Below are positions 32,597 through 41,683 of a DNA stretch of 64,000 nt, piece after piece (the first letter of the stretch is position 1; each line of letters opens with the position of its first letter). Below the pieces are notes generated by a model that did not search any database, was not told where the DNA came from, and saw nothing but the letters and a program-made list of their open reading frames with translations. A program made the translations under genes and the position numbers. The stretch lies in NCBI GenBank assembly GCA_002480495.1, contig DLCG01000024.1:8089-72088 (forward strand). The letters are read 5' to 3'. The DNA is from Rhodobiaceae bacterium UBA7804 (GTDB taxonomy: Bacteria > Pseudomonadota > Alphaproteobacteria > Parvibaculales > Parvibaculaceae).

Positions 32597-33358
32597 ATGC
32601 GAGGACTCGATCAGAAGCCGGTTATCGTTACCGGCGGCGCAAGCGGTATCGGAAAGGCGATTGGGCTCAGGCTTGGCGAAGAGAGTGCCAGGGTCGCCAT
32701 TTTCGACATGAACGAGAAGGGTGCCGAGGCCGCCGCCGCCGAAATTCGCCAGAAGGGTGGAGAGGCTTGGGCCTATAAGGTCGACATCACCGACTATGCG
32801 GCAGTGGCGCGGGCAGTCGATGCGTTCGAAAAGGCGGCCGGCCAGGTTTATGGACTGGTGAACAATGCCGGTTGGGACGAGGCGAAGCCTTTTATCCAGA
32901 CAGAGCCTGATTTCTGGAAAAAGGTGATCGACATCAATCTTTACGGGCCGCTCAATCTCACTCATGTCGTTGCGCGTCGGCTTGCCGAGCAGGGTGCCGG
33001 TCGGGTCGTCAGCATTTCGTCGGATGCGGGCCGTGTGGGTTCGTCTGGCGAGGCCGTCTATTCCGCGGCCAAGGGCGGCGTCATCGCCTTCATGAAGACG
33101 ATGGCGCGCGAGTTCGCCCGGAAGGGCGTCACCTTCAATACGATCTGTCCGGGGCCGACGGACACGCCGCTGCTCGCCTCCGTGGATGTGTCGGGCGGCG
33201 GACGTCTGACCGAAGCGCTCACCAAGGCGATCCCGATGCGCCGCCTGGCGCAACCGGACGATTATCCGGGCATGGTCGCATTCTTTCTGAGCGACGATGC
33301 AAGTTTCATTACCGGCCAGACGATCAGCGTCTCGGGCGGTCTCTCAATGCACGGTTGA
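32597..33358 (+). CDS. badH: 2-hydroxycyclohexanecarboxyl-CoA dehydrogenase-like SDR (BadH)
   Basis: A 253-residue classical SDR with TGGASGIGK (12-20), NNAG (89-92), S142, Y155 and K159 (AVYSAAKGG). The acidic D37 in IFDMNEKG suggests NAD. Sequence and position directly before badI point to BadH, which oxidises 2-hydroxycyclohexanecarboxyl-CoA to the 2-keto compound. GAGGGAGG precedes ATG 32597. Other SDR substrates cannot be excluded from sequence alone. Confidence 0.82.
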   Translation: MRGLDQKPVIVTGGASGIGKAIGLRLGEESARVAIFDMNEKGAEAAAAEIRQKGGEAWAYKVDITDYAAVARAVDAFEKAAGQVYGLVNNAGWDEAKPFIQTEPDFWKKVIDINLYGPLNLTHVVARRLAEQGAGRVVSISSDAGRVGSSGEAVYSAAKGGVIAFMKTMAREFARKGVTFNTICPGPTDTPLLASVDVSGGGRLTEALTKAIPMRRLAQPDDYPGMVAFFLSDDASFITGQTISVSGGLSMHG

Positions 33359-33369
33359 CGGGGATTTTC

Positions 33370-34161
33370 ATGGACTACGAAGACATTCTGTACGACGAGA
33401 AAAATGGCGTCGCGACCATCACCATCAATCGTCCGAAGGTCTATAACGCGTTCCGCCCCCGCACCTGCGTCGAACTGATTGACGCTTTTCTGAAGGCGGG
33501 CTGGAGCGAGGAGATCGGTGCGATCGTGCTGACTGGCGCGGGCAACAAGGCGTTTTGCACCGGCGGCGATCAATCGGATCATGACGGCACCTATGGTGAC
33601 GGCGAGACGCGCGGAACCATCGGCATGCCGGTCGAGGAACTGCACACGGTCATTCGCGACGTGCCCAAGCCGGTGATCGCGAAGGTGCGGGGCTACGCCA
33701 TCGGCGGCGGCAATGTGCTGGCGACGTTGTGCGACATGACGATTGCGGGCGAGAGCGCAATCTTCGGTCAGGTGGGTCCCAAGATGGGCTCCGTCGATCC
33801 CGGCTTCGGCACCGCCTATCTCGCCCGCGTGGTCGGGGAGAAGAAGGCGCGCGAAATCTGGTACATGTGCCGGCGTTACCCGGCACGCGAGGCGCTGGCG
33901 ATGGGGCTCGCCAATGCGGTCGTTCCCGACGACAAGCTGGATGAGGAAGTGGATGCCTGGTGCGCCGAGCTTGTCGAGCGTAGCCCGACGGCGATTGCGA
34001 TTGCCAAGAAATCGTTCAACGCCGACAGCGATAATATTCGCGGCATTGGCGGTCTTGGCATGCAGGCGCTCCGCCTCTACTACAACTCGGCGGAGTCGAA
34101 AGAGGGCGTCAACGCGCTCAATGAAAAGCGTAAGCCGGAATTCCGCAAGCATATGAAGTAG
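33370..34161 (+). CDS. badI: 2-ketocyclohexanecarboxyl-CoA hydrolase (BadI)
   Basis: A 263-residue crotonase-fold enzyme that hydrolytically opens the ring of 2-ketocyclohexanecarboxyl-CoA to pimeloyl-CoA. It matches R. palustris BadI closely along the whole chain: TGAGNKAFCTGGDQSDHDG, GMPVEELHTVIRDVPKPVIA, GYAIGGGNVLATLCDMTI, FGQVGPKMGSVDPGFGTA and EKKAREIWYMCRRY. The oxyanion-hole Gly-Gly and the DPG active-site region are present. ATG 33370 follows GGGG; a TTG at 33355 overlaps badH and is less likely. It is the strongest substrate marker in the window. Confidence 0.93.
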   Translation: MDYEDILYDEKNGVATITINRPKVYNAFRPRTCVELIDAFLKAGWSEEIGAIVLTGAGNKAFCTGGDQSDHDGTYGDGETRGTIGMPVEELHTVIRDVPKPVIAKVRGYAIGGGNVLATLCDMTIAGESAIFGQVGPKMGSVDPGFGTAYLARVVGEKKAREIWYMCRRYPAREALAMGLANAVVPDDKLDEEVDAWCAELVERSPTAIAIAKKSFNADSDNIRGIGGLGMQALRLYYNSAESKEGVNALNEKRKPEFRKHMK

Positions 34162-34169
34162 GTGGTATC

Positions 34170-35327
34170 TTGGACTTTGCCTTTACGTCCGACCAGGGAG
34201 CCATTCGAGATACCGCCGCACGATTTGCGCGCGAGCGGCTCGCGCCCGCCTACAAGGTGCGCGAAGCCGCCGGAGCGATCGATCGGCAGCTCGTCCGGGA
34301 TATGGGCGAGCTTGGCCTCGTCGGCGCCGATTTGCCCGAAAAATTCGGGGCGCCGGGACTCGATAGCGTTACGACCGGCATTATTATCGAGGAAATATCA
34401 CGCGGTGACATTAGTGTCGGTTATGTCCAGCTCCTGGCTTCGCTGATGGGATCGATCGTCGCCGCGCATGCAAGGCCTGAAGTCGCCGATGAAATCGTTC
34501 CGAAGATTTGCTCGGGCGAGGTGATCGTCGCGCTCGGTCTGACGGAGCCGCGAGGCGGCTCCGACGCAGCGCATCTGCAGACGAAAGCACGCGCCGATGG
34601 CGACGGCTACGTCCTGTCGGGCGAGAAAACCTCGATCTCGATGGCCGAGCAGGCTGATTACATTCTTGTGCTCGCGCGCACGGATGAAAGCAATCCGGGC
34701 GCTGGCGGTGTGTCGGCTTTTCTGGTGCCGCTCGACGCGCCGGGTATCACCTGTTCGAGCTTCGATGATGTAGGTTCGAAAGCGGTCGGCCGCGGTTCGG
34801 TATTCTTCGACAATGTTAAGGTGTCGTCGCGCTACATGGTCGGCCCGGAGGGCGAAGGTTTCCGGAAGGTCATGCAGGGGTTCGATTATTCCCGCGCGCT
34901 GATCGGCCTGCAATGTCTGGCTCCCGCCTTCGCATCGCTGGAAGAGACCTGGAAGTATGTGACGGAGCGCGTTGCCTTCGGCAATCCGCTGGCCAAATAT
35001 CAGGGTGTCACGGAACCGCTGGCCGAAGCCCAGACGCTGCTCGAGGCGGCGCGTCTGCTTTGCTACAAGACGCTTTGGCTCCGCGACAATGATTTGCCGC
35101 ATACCGCCGAAGCCGCGATGTGCAAATGGTGGGCACCCAAGACGGCTTTCCAGGTCATCCACCGTTGCCTGCTCACGCACGGACATGGCGGTTACAGCAC
35201 TGATCTGCCTCATCAGCAGAGATTGCGCGACGTGATGGGGCTTCAGATCGGCGACGGCACCGAGCAAATCCAGAAGATGATCATTTCGCGCGAGAAAGTC
35301 GGCCGGGTGGCCGTGCCTTATGCGTGA
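34170..35327 (+). CDS. aliB: Cyclohexanecarboxyl-CoA dehydrogenase-like acyl-CoA dehydrogenase (AliB)
   Basis: A 385-residue FAD acyl-CoA dehydrogenase; motifs ALGLTEPRGGSDAAHL (flavin contact), GEKTSISMAEQADY and the C-terminal GDGTEQIQKMIISRE. AliB introduces the first ring double bond. Asp replaces the usual Glu in the YEGT-type catalytic stretch (IGDGTEQ). The start is the TTG at 34170 with AGGTGG just upstream, eight bases after badI stops; no ATG fits the family N-terminus. Its place between badI and a badK-like gene supports the call. Confidence 0.83.
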   Translation: MDFAFTSDQGAIRDTAARFARERLAPAYKVREAAGAIDRQLVRDMGELGLVGADLPEKFGAPGLDSVTTGIIIEEISRGDISVGYVQLLASLMGSIVAAHARPEVADEIVPKICSGEVIVALGLTEPRGGSDAAHLQTKARADGDGYVLSGEKTSISMAEQADYILVLARTDESNPGAGGVSAFLVPLDAPGITCSSFDDVGSKAVGRGSVFFDNVKVSSRYMVGPEGEGFRKVMQGFDYSRALIGLQCLAPAFASLEETWKYVTERVAFGNPLAKYQGVTEPLAEAQTLLEAARLLCYKTLWLRDNDLPHTAEAAMCKWWAPKTAFQVIHRCLLTHGHGGYSTDLPHQQRLRDVMGLQIGDGTEQIQKMIISREKVGRVAVPYA

Positions 35328-35337
35328 GGGAGGCGAT

Positions 35338-36126
35338 ATGACGAGCGCCGCGGAAGCCCCGGTCCAGACCGAGATGCGAGACGGCGTCGGAATCGTGGCG
35401 CTCAACAGGCCTGACAAGTTCAATTGCCTCTCGTCGGTTGTCATGGCCGGTCTCGACGAGGCTCTCGCAATGTTCGAGGGAGACAGGAAGGTTCGTGCCG
35501 TTCTGTTGCTTGCGCGTGGCAAGAACTTCTGCACCGGTGCCGATCTTGACGAGGTCCTCGACGCTCGCAGGGAGCGGGGTCGGCTGGAAGCGTTTATCAC
35601 GGGCGGTCATCGCGTCCTGCGCCGTCTTGAGGTCTCGCCTCTGCCGATTGTCGCCGCGGTGAACGGTCTGTGTCTTGCGGGCGGGCTGGAATTGATGATG
35701 GCATGTGACGTGGTTTTTGCGGGGCAGTCGGCGCAGATGGGATGCCAGCATGCCCGCTACGGGCTCGTGCCGGGTTGGGGCGGCACGCAGCGTCTCGCGC
35801 GCATCGTCGGTTCGCGGCGTGCCCTTGATCTGATGTTCAGCGGCCGCTGGCTCAAGGCAGACGAGGCGCTGGCCTGGGGGCTTGTGAACCATATCGTTGA
35901 CGACAGCGCGCTTGCCGGCATGGCGGAAGCCTATTGTGCCGACCTCGCCAAAAAGAATCCGGGCGGTCTTGCCGCCATGAAACAGCTTTGCAGAAACGGA
36001 CTCGACGGATCGCTCCAGGAAGGTCTGGATATGGAACGGAGCGCAGTCGTGGACGCGCTGATGGGCGAAAATGTTTCGGAAGGTCTGGCGGCGTTCCGGG
36101 AGCGCCGGGAGCCATTATTCCGCTGA
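35338..36126 (+). CDS. Enoyl-CoA hydratase, BadK-like
   Basis: A 262-residue crotonase. Oxyanion motif KNFCTGADLDEV and GLCLAGGLELMMACD are present, with YGLVPGWGGTQRLARIVG carrying the normal hydratase Glu/Gly environment altered toward VPGWGG. In the ali/bad set it would hydrate cyclohex-1-ene-1-carboxyl-CoA. It begins 10 bases after aliB with GGGAGG in front. Assignment as BadK rests mainly on context. Confidence 0.8.
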   Translation: MTSAAEAPVQTEMRDGVGIVALNRPDKFNCLSSVVMAGLDEALAMFEGDRKVRAVLLLARGKNFCTGADLDEVLDARRERGRLEAFITGGHRVLRRLEVSPLPIVAAVNGLCLAGGLELMMACDVVFAGQSAQMGCQHARYGLVPGWGGTQRLARIVGSRRALDLMFSGRWLKADEALAWGLVNHIVDDSALAGMAEAYCADLAKKNPGGLAAMKQLCRNGLDGSLQEGLDMERSAVVDALMGENVSEGLAAFRERREPLFR

Positions 36127-36163
36127 CGGATAATCAAGGGACCTCTTCGGGAGAAGTGCGATC

Positions 36164-37315
36164 ATGAAACACGAAGCCCAGGTCGAGCAGTTGCGGAAGA
36201 TCTTCGGCTATCTCGACGCGGGTGAGACCGCGATGGGCGATGCCGTGTATCGTCATCATGTCAGTGACTACACCAGTCCGGATCAGGCTGGCCGAGAACG
36301 GGAGATGCTGTTCCGGCATGAGCCACTCCTGATCGGATTGAGCTGCGAATTGCCCAATCCCGGCGACTATGTAACCGACGATTTTTCGGGCGTTCCGATC
36401 CTGGTGGTGCGGAATGAAGCGGGGCAGGTCAATGCCTTCATCAATGTCTGCCGCCACCGTGGCGCGCGCGTTGCGTCGGGCTGCGGCAGCGGCAAGACCG
36501 TGTTCAGTTGTCCCTATCACGCATGGACCTACGACCGGAGCGGCAGGCTGAGGTCGATACCGTTCGAGCAGGGCTTTGAGAGCGTCGACAAGACGAGCAA
36601 CGGCTTGCGGCCTCTGCCGGTGGTGGAGAAATACGGCATGATCTGGGTCATGCCGACGCCCGGCGGGTTGATCGACATCGACGGCCACCTTGCGGGGATG
36701 GCGGACGATCTCGTCGCGTTCGGCCTTGCGAGTTACAGCCACTACGAGACACGCGTGCTCCGGGCCCGCCTCAACTGGAAACTCGTGATCGACACGTTTC
36801 TCGAAACCTACCATCTGAGCACACTTCACAAGAATACGATCGCGCCGATCCTGCACTCGAACCTCGGCACGTTCGACGGCATGGCACGAAATCTGCGCAT
36901 GATTGGCGCCCGCAAGACGATCGACGCGTTGCGCCAGAGGCCGGAAAGCGAGTGGGATCTGGTCCGCCACTCCGCGCTTGTATACGTGCTCTTTCCGAAT
37001 ACGGTCTTCATCATGCAGGGCGATCATCTGGAGACGTGGAGGGTTTATCCGGGCGACAGCGTGGATGAATCAAAAATGCACGTCTCTCTCTATACGCCCG
37101 AACCTGCCATGACCGACAAGGCCAGGAAGTACTGGGCCAAGAACATGGACTTGCTGATGGCGACCGTGCAGCAGGAAGATTTTCCGCTGGCGGAAAATAT
37201 CCAGCGTGATTTTCACTCGGGTGCACAAGATTTTGTGACTTTCGGCGCCAACGAGCCGGCTCTTGCATACTTCCACCGGTCGATAAAAAAGACGCTGGGG
37301 ATCGACGCCGCGTGA
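36164..37315 (+). CDS. Rieske [2Fe-2S] oxygenase alpha subunit
   Basis: A 383-residue oxygenase. The Rieske centre is C96-x-H98 (CRHRG) and C116-x2-H119 (CPYHAW); the mononuclear iron site is in DTFLETYHLSTLH (H217, H222), with the bridging acidic residue D210 or E214 nearby. Shorter than benzoate-type alpha subunits, it resembles one-component-terminal monooxygenases such as those acting on carnitine, sterols or aromatic acids. No beta subunit or reductase is adjacent. It follows the BadK-like gene by 37 bases and may hydroxylate or demethylate a pathway substrate. Confidence 0.9.
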   Translation: MKHEAQVEQLRKIFGYLDAGETAMGDAVYRHHVSDYTSPDQAGREREMLFRHEPLLIGLSCELPNPGDYVTDDFSGVPILVVRNEAGQVNAFINVCRHRGARVASGCGSGKTVFSCPYHAWTYDRSGRLRSIPFEQGFESVDKTSNGLRPLPVVEKYGMIWVMPTPGGLIDIDGHLAGMADDLVAFGLASYSHYETRVLRARLNWKLVIDTFLETYHLSTLHKNTIAPILHSNLGTFDGMARNLRMIGARKTIDALRQRPESEWDLVRHSALVYVLFPNTVFIMQGDHLETWRVYPGDSVDESKMHVSLYTPEPAMTDKARKYWAKNMDLLMATVQQEDFPLAENIQRDFHSGAQDFVTFGANEPALAYFHRSIKKTLGIDAA

Positions 37316-37344
37316 AGCGGAATTGAACAAAAAAGGAGATTCCC

Positions 37345-37593
37345 ATGCATGTCGGCATGAGCACGTTCTTTCAGAACCTCGCTGGCGGTTATACCGACCA
37401 GGAGGTCTACGCCCATGAAATTGCGATGGCCGACATGGCCGAGCCGCTTGGCTTCGATTCCATATGGGCGGCCATGTGCCCGAACGTGGCGCAGTTCCTC
37501 ACCTATATGGCTGGCCGCACCAAGAGGGTCGGGGTTGGCTCAATGGTGGTTGCGCCGGTGAATATTCGTCCACAAACGAGGATAAGATCATGA
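37345..37593 (+). pseudogene. LLM-class flavin monooxygenase, truncated fragment
   Basis: Some 75 codons match the start of luciferase-like oxidoreductases (MHVGMSTFFQN, GFDSIWAAM, QFLTYMAGRTKRVGVGSMVV). Compared with the intact paralogue at 47450 about 12 residues around HHFEDYSF are missing, and the rest of the barrel is replaced by the start of the CYP153 gene; the fragment stop overlaps that ATG (ATGA at 37590-37593). It has a good ribosome site and could act as a leader that couples translation to the P450, but not as an enzyme. Confidence 0.75.
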
Positions 37594-38855
37594 GCAGCAT
37601 GAACGTAGCCGAACGCGTCCAGTCCTTGGACGATCCATATGCCATTCCGCTCGACAAACTCAATGTCAGCGATCCGGAGCTCTTCAGGTCCAATCGGATG
37701 TGGCCGTATTTCGAAAGGCTGCGTCGCGAGGATCCCGTGCATTATTGTGCGGAAAGCGCTTATGGACCTTTCTGGTCCGTGACAAAATACAAGGACATCA
37801 TGCATGTCGAGACCAATCATGGCGTCTATTCGTCCGACGTCGAGCAGGGGGGAATTACGATTCGCGACAATAATGCGGGTCTGAAGCTTCCGATGTTCAT
37901 CGCAATGGACCCTCCGAAGCATGACGCGCAGCGGAAGGTGGTGAGCCCGATCGTCGCTCCGGCCAATTTGGCCAAACTCGAAGGCACGATCCGCGAGCGC
38001 GCCGGCAAGATTCTCGATTCGCTTCCGGTGAACGAGACGTTCAACTGGGTCGATCGCGTGTCGATTGAGCTGACGACGCAGATGCTCGCCACCCTGTTCG
38101 ACTTCCCTTGGGAAGAGCGCCGGAAACTCACCCGCTGGTCCGACGTCGCAACCTCGGAGGAAGCCTTCAAGACACCGGAAGGCGAGGCAGCTCGCGAGGC
38201 AGAGCTTCTCGAATGCGCCGCCTATTTTACCGAGTTGTGGAATCAGCGCGTGAACGCAACTGAACCGGGCGGCGATCTCATCACCATGCTGGCCCAGGGT
38301 GAGTCCACCAGGAACATGAGTCCGGCGGAGTATTTGGGAAATGTCATTCTGCTGATCGTCGGCGGTAACGACACGACCCGCAATTCGCTCACCGGCGGCT
38401 TGCTCGCGCTCCACGAGAACCCGGATCAGTACAGGAAGCTGCGCGAAAATCCGGCGCTCGTTGAAACCATGATACCGGAAATCATCCGCTGGCAGACGCC
38501 GCTCACCCACATGCGCCGCACCGCGCTACAGGATACCGAGTTGGCCGGCAAGCGGATCAAGAAGGGTGACAGGGTTGTCATGTGGTACGTCTCGGGCAAC
38601 CGGGACGAGGAGGCCATCGACGAGCCGAACCGTTTCATCATCGATCGTGCAAGGCCGCGTCAGCATCTCTCCTTCGGCTTCGGCATTCATCGCTGCGTCG
38701 GCAACCGCTTGGCGGAAATGCAACTCCGCATTGTCTGGGAAGAAATCCTGAAGCGCTGGCCCGACAAGCCGATCGAAGTGGTCGGCGAACCAAAGCGGGT
38801 CTTTTCCAACTTCATCAAGGGCTATGAGGCCTTGCCGGTAAGAATCCCGGGCTGA
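37590..38855 (+). CDS. Cytochrome P450 CYP153-type hydroxylase (copy 2)
   Basis: A 421-residue CYP153 with the same layout as copy 1: VGGNDTTRNSLTGG, IIRWQTPLTHMRRTA, heme loop FGFGIHRCVGNRLAE (C369). ATG 37590 overlaps the stop of the LLM fragment; the longer upstream frame reads through that fragment and is not native. It differs from copy 1 mainly in residues of the substrate-recognition loops and the N-terminal tail. A strong hairpin at 38865-38889 follows. Confidence 0.95.
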   Translation: MSSMNVAERVQSLDDPYAIPLDKLNVSDPELFRSNRMWPYFERLRREDPVHYCAESAYGPFWSVTKYKDIMHVETNHGVYSSDVEQGGITIRDNNAGLKLPMFIAMDPPKHDAQRKVVSPIVAPANLAKLEGTIRERAGKILDSLPVNETFNWVDRVSIELTTQMLATLFDFPWEERRKLTRWSDVATSEEAFKTPEGEAAREAELLECAAYFTELWNQRVNATEPGGDLITMLAQGESTRNMSPAEYLGNVILLIVGGNDTTRNSLTGGLLALHENPDQYRKLRENPALVETMIPEIIRWQTPLTHMRRTALQDTELAGKRIKKGDRVVMWYVSGNRDEEAIDEPNRFIIDRARPRQHLSFGFGIHRCVGNRLAEMQLRIVWEEILKRWPDKPIEVVGEPKRVFSNFIKGYEALPVRIPG

Positions 38856-38864
38856 ACCTGGGGG

Positions 38865-38889
38865 GGCGGGTGGAAAACTTCCACCCGCC
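38865..38889. terminator. Strong hairpin between convergent genes
   Basis: GGCGGGTGGAA / TTCCACCCGCC form an 11-bp perfect stem with loop AAC between the CYP153 copy 2 stop and the convergent crotonase gene. There is no clear T run, but the position and stem strength suggest a bidirectional terminator. Confidence 0.6.
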
Positions 38890-38936
38890 ACATAAGATCG
38901 AAGGAGGTCGAAGGCAGCGCGGCGCGTGGCCCGCCG

Positions 38937-39677
38937 TCATTTTTTTCCGAATGAGGCGACCCGTTCGCGCGCGTCGTAGCAGGCACCGGGGCTATGCGCG
39001 AGTTCGTAGGCCAGCCCCGCCTGGGCGGTCATGCCGTCGGTCGCGCCCAGCAGACTTTTGTTGACCTGATTGCTGTAGGTTGAATTGGCGGCGATACGCT
39101 GAGCAAGGTCATTTGTCGCCTGTTCCAGTTCGACATCGTCGACACAAATGTCGACCAGCCCCATACGCTCCGCCGCCTCCGCCGCGAAAATATCGGAGGT
39201 AAACATCATCTGCTTGGCCTTCGACAGCCCGACGCGACGCGGCAGTCTTTGCGTCATGCCCCAGAGCGGGCTCAGTCCCCACTTGCTATGCGTGTCGCCG
39301 AACCTGGCGGAGCGCGCGGCGATGATGATATCTGCCGCGAGCGCAAGCTCCAGTCCGCCAGTATAGCAATGCCCGCGGATGCAGGCGACGACCGGTTGCG
39401 GCAGTTCGGCCAGCGCCTGAATGGTCTTCGCCTGGAAATGCGGCTCCGGCGGGCGTTCGCCCTTCTGGATGTCCTTCAGATCGTGGCCGGCTGAAAAAGC
39501 CTTGCCCGCGCCCGTGATGATGACGCATGCCACCTCGTGAACCTGTCCACGAAGCGCATCCACATGCCTGCGCAATTCCTCGAACAGCGGGACATTGAGC
39601 GCGTTCAAGGTTTCCGGACGGTTGAGCGTCAGCGTACAAATACGCCCGCTGTCCTTGCGAAGAACCAGATTCGACAT
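38937..39677 (-). CDS. Enoyl-CoA hydratase/isomerase family protein
   Basis: A 246-residue crotonase. GAGKAFSAGHDLKDI forms the first oxyanion strand and GHCYTGGLELALAADIIIA the second. KWGLSPLWGMTQRLPRRVG replaces the usual Glu-bearing GLPEAGLGL-type stretch, so hydratase activity is uncertain; isomerase or lyase activity is possible. It is convergent with CYP153 copy 2 and downstream of the alpha/beta hydrolase, 95 bases apart. Confidence 0.87.
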   Translation of the reverse strand: MSNLVLRKDSGRICTLTLNRPETLNALNVPLFEELRRHVDALRGQVHEVACVIITGAGKAFSAGHDLKDIQKGERPPEPHFQAKTIQALAELPQPVVACIRGHCYTGGLELALAADIIIAARSARFGDTHSKWGLSPLWGMTQRLPRRVGLSKAKQMMFTSDIFAAEAAERMGLVDICVDDVELEQATNDLAQRIAANSTYSNQVNKSLLGATDGMTAQAGLAYELAHSPGACYDARERVASFGKK

Positions 39678-39772
39678 CGGCTTTCTCCCTTCCTCTTCTC
39701 GATCTTAATTTGTCTGGCTTGTCTTCATCTGTCGAAGACGTACAGGCGTGAATGAATACGTCCGGGCTGGGG

Positions 39773-40651
39773 CTACGATGCGCTCGCGGCAGGTACCATT
39801 CGCGTCAGAAAATCCAGAACGGCGCTTGTAAATATGTCGTTCTTGTCGCCCGCTACCATATGGCCCGCATTTGCGACATCGATAAACTCGGAATGAGGAA
39901 CGATCTCGGCGAATTGCCGCGCCGCTTCGACCGTCACGAGGTCGCTGTCGCGGCCGCGGACAAGGAGCGTCGGTATTTTCAGGGAACGTGCCGCCATTTG
40001 GAGGCGTTCGGGTTCGCGGCTGCCTTGCGGCTTTTGCGTGCCGGTGACGAAACGCGGATCCCAATGCCAGTAGTAGCGGCCGTTTTCCCTGAGGCGAAGG
40101 TTCTTCGCCAGTCCGCTCAGATTTTTGGGACGAGTCCGGCCGGGCATGTAGCGCGATATCGTATCGGCTGCTTCCTCAAGCGAGGCGAAGCCCTCTTCCA
40201 CATTCGACGACATGAATCCGAGGATTTTTTGAACACCCTCCATGTTCATCTGAGGGGTGATGTCGACGAGGACCAGCGCCGCAAATCCGCGCCGTCCGGC
40301 CTTTGCGTATTCTCCCTGCGCGATCATGCCCGCGATGCCGCCCAGAGATGCGCCAACCAGGACCGGAGGCACGGAGAAGCCGTCCGCGATGTCGAGGAGA
40401 TCCTCCGCGAAACGCTCCATTCTGTAGTCTCCGTCCGGAGACCAGTCGCTTTCGCCGTGCCCGCGCAAATCGACGGCGAGGGTGTAGTATCCGTTTTGTC
40501 CCAACCTTTTACCGCAGGCTTGCCAAGCATGGCGTGTCTGTCCGCCGCCATGGGCGAGCATGACCGGACGCCCATGGTCGGGGCCGAATGCGTCCGCCGC
40601 GATTTTGAGATTTTGGACAAGGGTGAACAAGGTCCGGTTTTCTGACATCAA
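39773..40651 (-). CDS. Alpha/beta hydrolase
   Basis: A 292-residue alpha/beta hydrolase: HGGGQTRHAW (oxyanion), nucleophile elbow VGASLGG, acid in RGRDSDLV and His in NAGHMVAGD. It could hydrolyse the ester or lactone made by the Baeyer-Villiger enzyme, or a C-C bond; this is inference from context. It is divergent from the GntR regulator with 120-165 bases between, depending on the GntR start. Confidence 0.88.
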   Translation of the reverse strand: MMSENRTLFTLVQNLKIAADAFGPDHGRPVMLAHGGGQTRHAWQACGKRLGQNGYYTLAVDLRGHGESDWSPDGDYRMERFAEDLLDIADGFSVPPVLVGASLGGIAGMIAQGEYAKAGRRGFAALVLVDITPQMNMEGVQKILGFMSSNVEEGFASLEEAADTISRYMPGRTRPKNLSGLAKNLRLRENGRYYWHWDPRFVTGTQKPQGSREPERLQMAARSLKIPTLLVRGRDSDLVTVEAARQFAEIVPHSEFIDVANAGHMVAGDKNDIFTSAVLDFLTRMVPAASAS

Positions 40652-40698
40652 ACGCCTTTTTCCAATGTTCTTCGTATGTGTATTAAGAGCCGGAATCC

Positions 40699-40710
40699 AT
40701 TATGATAAAT
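40699..40710. promoter_or_regulatory. Partial operator-like motif near gntR
   Basis: ATTATGATAAAT in the divergent hydrolase/gntR gap shares TTATGAT and AAAT with the palindrome ATTTATGATCATAAAT at 41684. It may be an autoregulatory site of the GntR protein; the match is incomplete. Confidence 0.3.
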
Positions 40711-40816
40711 TGATGGGATGTTGCAAACACGGACGATGGTATTGTAGTCGGGTTCGCCCAACCGTTCCCTGATGGGGGGGCGATTGGTCTTGAAAACGAA
40801 GAATGCAGGTATCCGA

Positions 40817-41620
40817 ATGAAAGCGAGCGTGTCCGTTTCGCGAGTTGGCCGATTTCCGAAAGGGTCCGGCAAGCGTGCCCTCACAGTTGCGAGGCAGATT
40901 GTCGACGACATTGAGCAGCAAGGTGCCGAGGTCGGAGATCGCTTGCCACCGGAACAGGAGATGCTCTTACGGTATGGCGTGGCCCGCGCGACTTTGCGGG
41001 AGGCGCTCAGGTTTCTGGAACTGCAGGGCATCATTTTTCTGCGGCCCGGCCCCGGCGGCGGGCCGGTTGTTCAGGAGCCTCGACCGAAAGATTTTGCCAG
41101 TACAATGGCGTTGCTGCTGCAGTTTCTCGGCACCACATTCCGTTCGCTGATTGAAGTGAGGCAAGCGGTCGGCCCGACCATGGCGGCGCTTGCGGCGGAG
41201 CGTGCGTCCGATGAGGATATCGACAAGCTGAATACCTCATTGGCCACTTTGAAGACGCTGTCCGTATCTTGCGACTCCTATGCGGAGGAGAACAGGCGTT
41301 TCCACGACGTGCTTGCGTGGGCGTCTGGCAATCCCTTGATCGGATTTCTGATCAGTTCGCTTCACAACATTACGAATGCGTCGGAAGTCGGCATAACTTA
41401 CACCGAAGGTGAGCGTGATTATCAGATCAAGGCGTACGGACGGCTTCTCAAGGCGATTGAAGATCGCAATCCGGACCTCGCCTTCACCGAAATGTCCCGG
41501 TTCATAAGCCGATCCGACAAGTATCTGGAATCTCGTCATCCCGACATCATGTCCAAGATCGTGCGTTGGCAGGATGTGGACGACCTGAGCGTGCCGCGGG
41601 TTCCCCGACGGAAACGCTAG
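40817..41620 (+). CDS. GntR-family (FadR subfamily) regulator
   Basis: A 267-residue regulator: winged HTH (GDRLPPEQEMLLRYGVARATLREALRFLE..., wing PGPGGGPVV) and an all-helical FCD ligand domain. The FCD metal or acid site is suggested by ENRRFHDVLAWASGN and the later His/Arg pattern. The ATG at 40817 is chosen, but an in-frame start at 40772 would add 15 residues. FadR-type proteins usually sense acids or acyl-CoA, and the gene stands before the nitronate-monooxygenase-like gene, where the best operator-like palindrome is found. Confidence 0.88.
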   Translation: MKASVSVSRVGRFPKGSGKRALTVARQIVDDIEQQGAEVGDRLPPEQEMLLRYGVARATLREALRFLELQGIIFLRPGPGGGPVVQEPRPKDFASTMALLLQFLGTTFRSLIEVRQAVGPTMAALAAERASDEDIDKLNTSLATLKTLSVSCDSYAEENRRFHDVLAWASGNPLIGFLISSLHNITNASEVGITYTEGERDYQIKAYGRLLKAIEDRNPDLAFTEMSRFISRSDKYLESRHPDIMSKIVRWQDVDDLSVPRVPRRKR

Positions 41621-41683
41621 GCGAGTGCTAGCGATTTCGATGTCGTTTTTTGCGGCACTTGCGCCGGTCCTTGGGCGTCGCTA

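Noticed and set aside
37464..38855. Longer N-terminus for CYP153 copy 2
   Set aside because: The 42 added residues are the LLM fragment read in another frame; CYP153 proteins begin as with the ATG at 37590.
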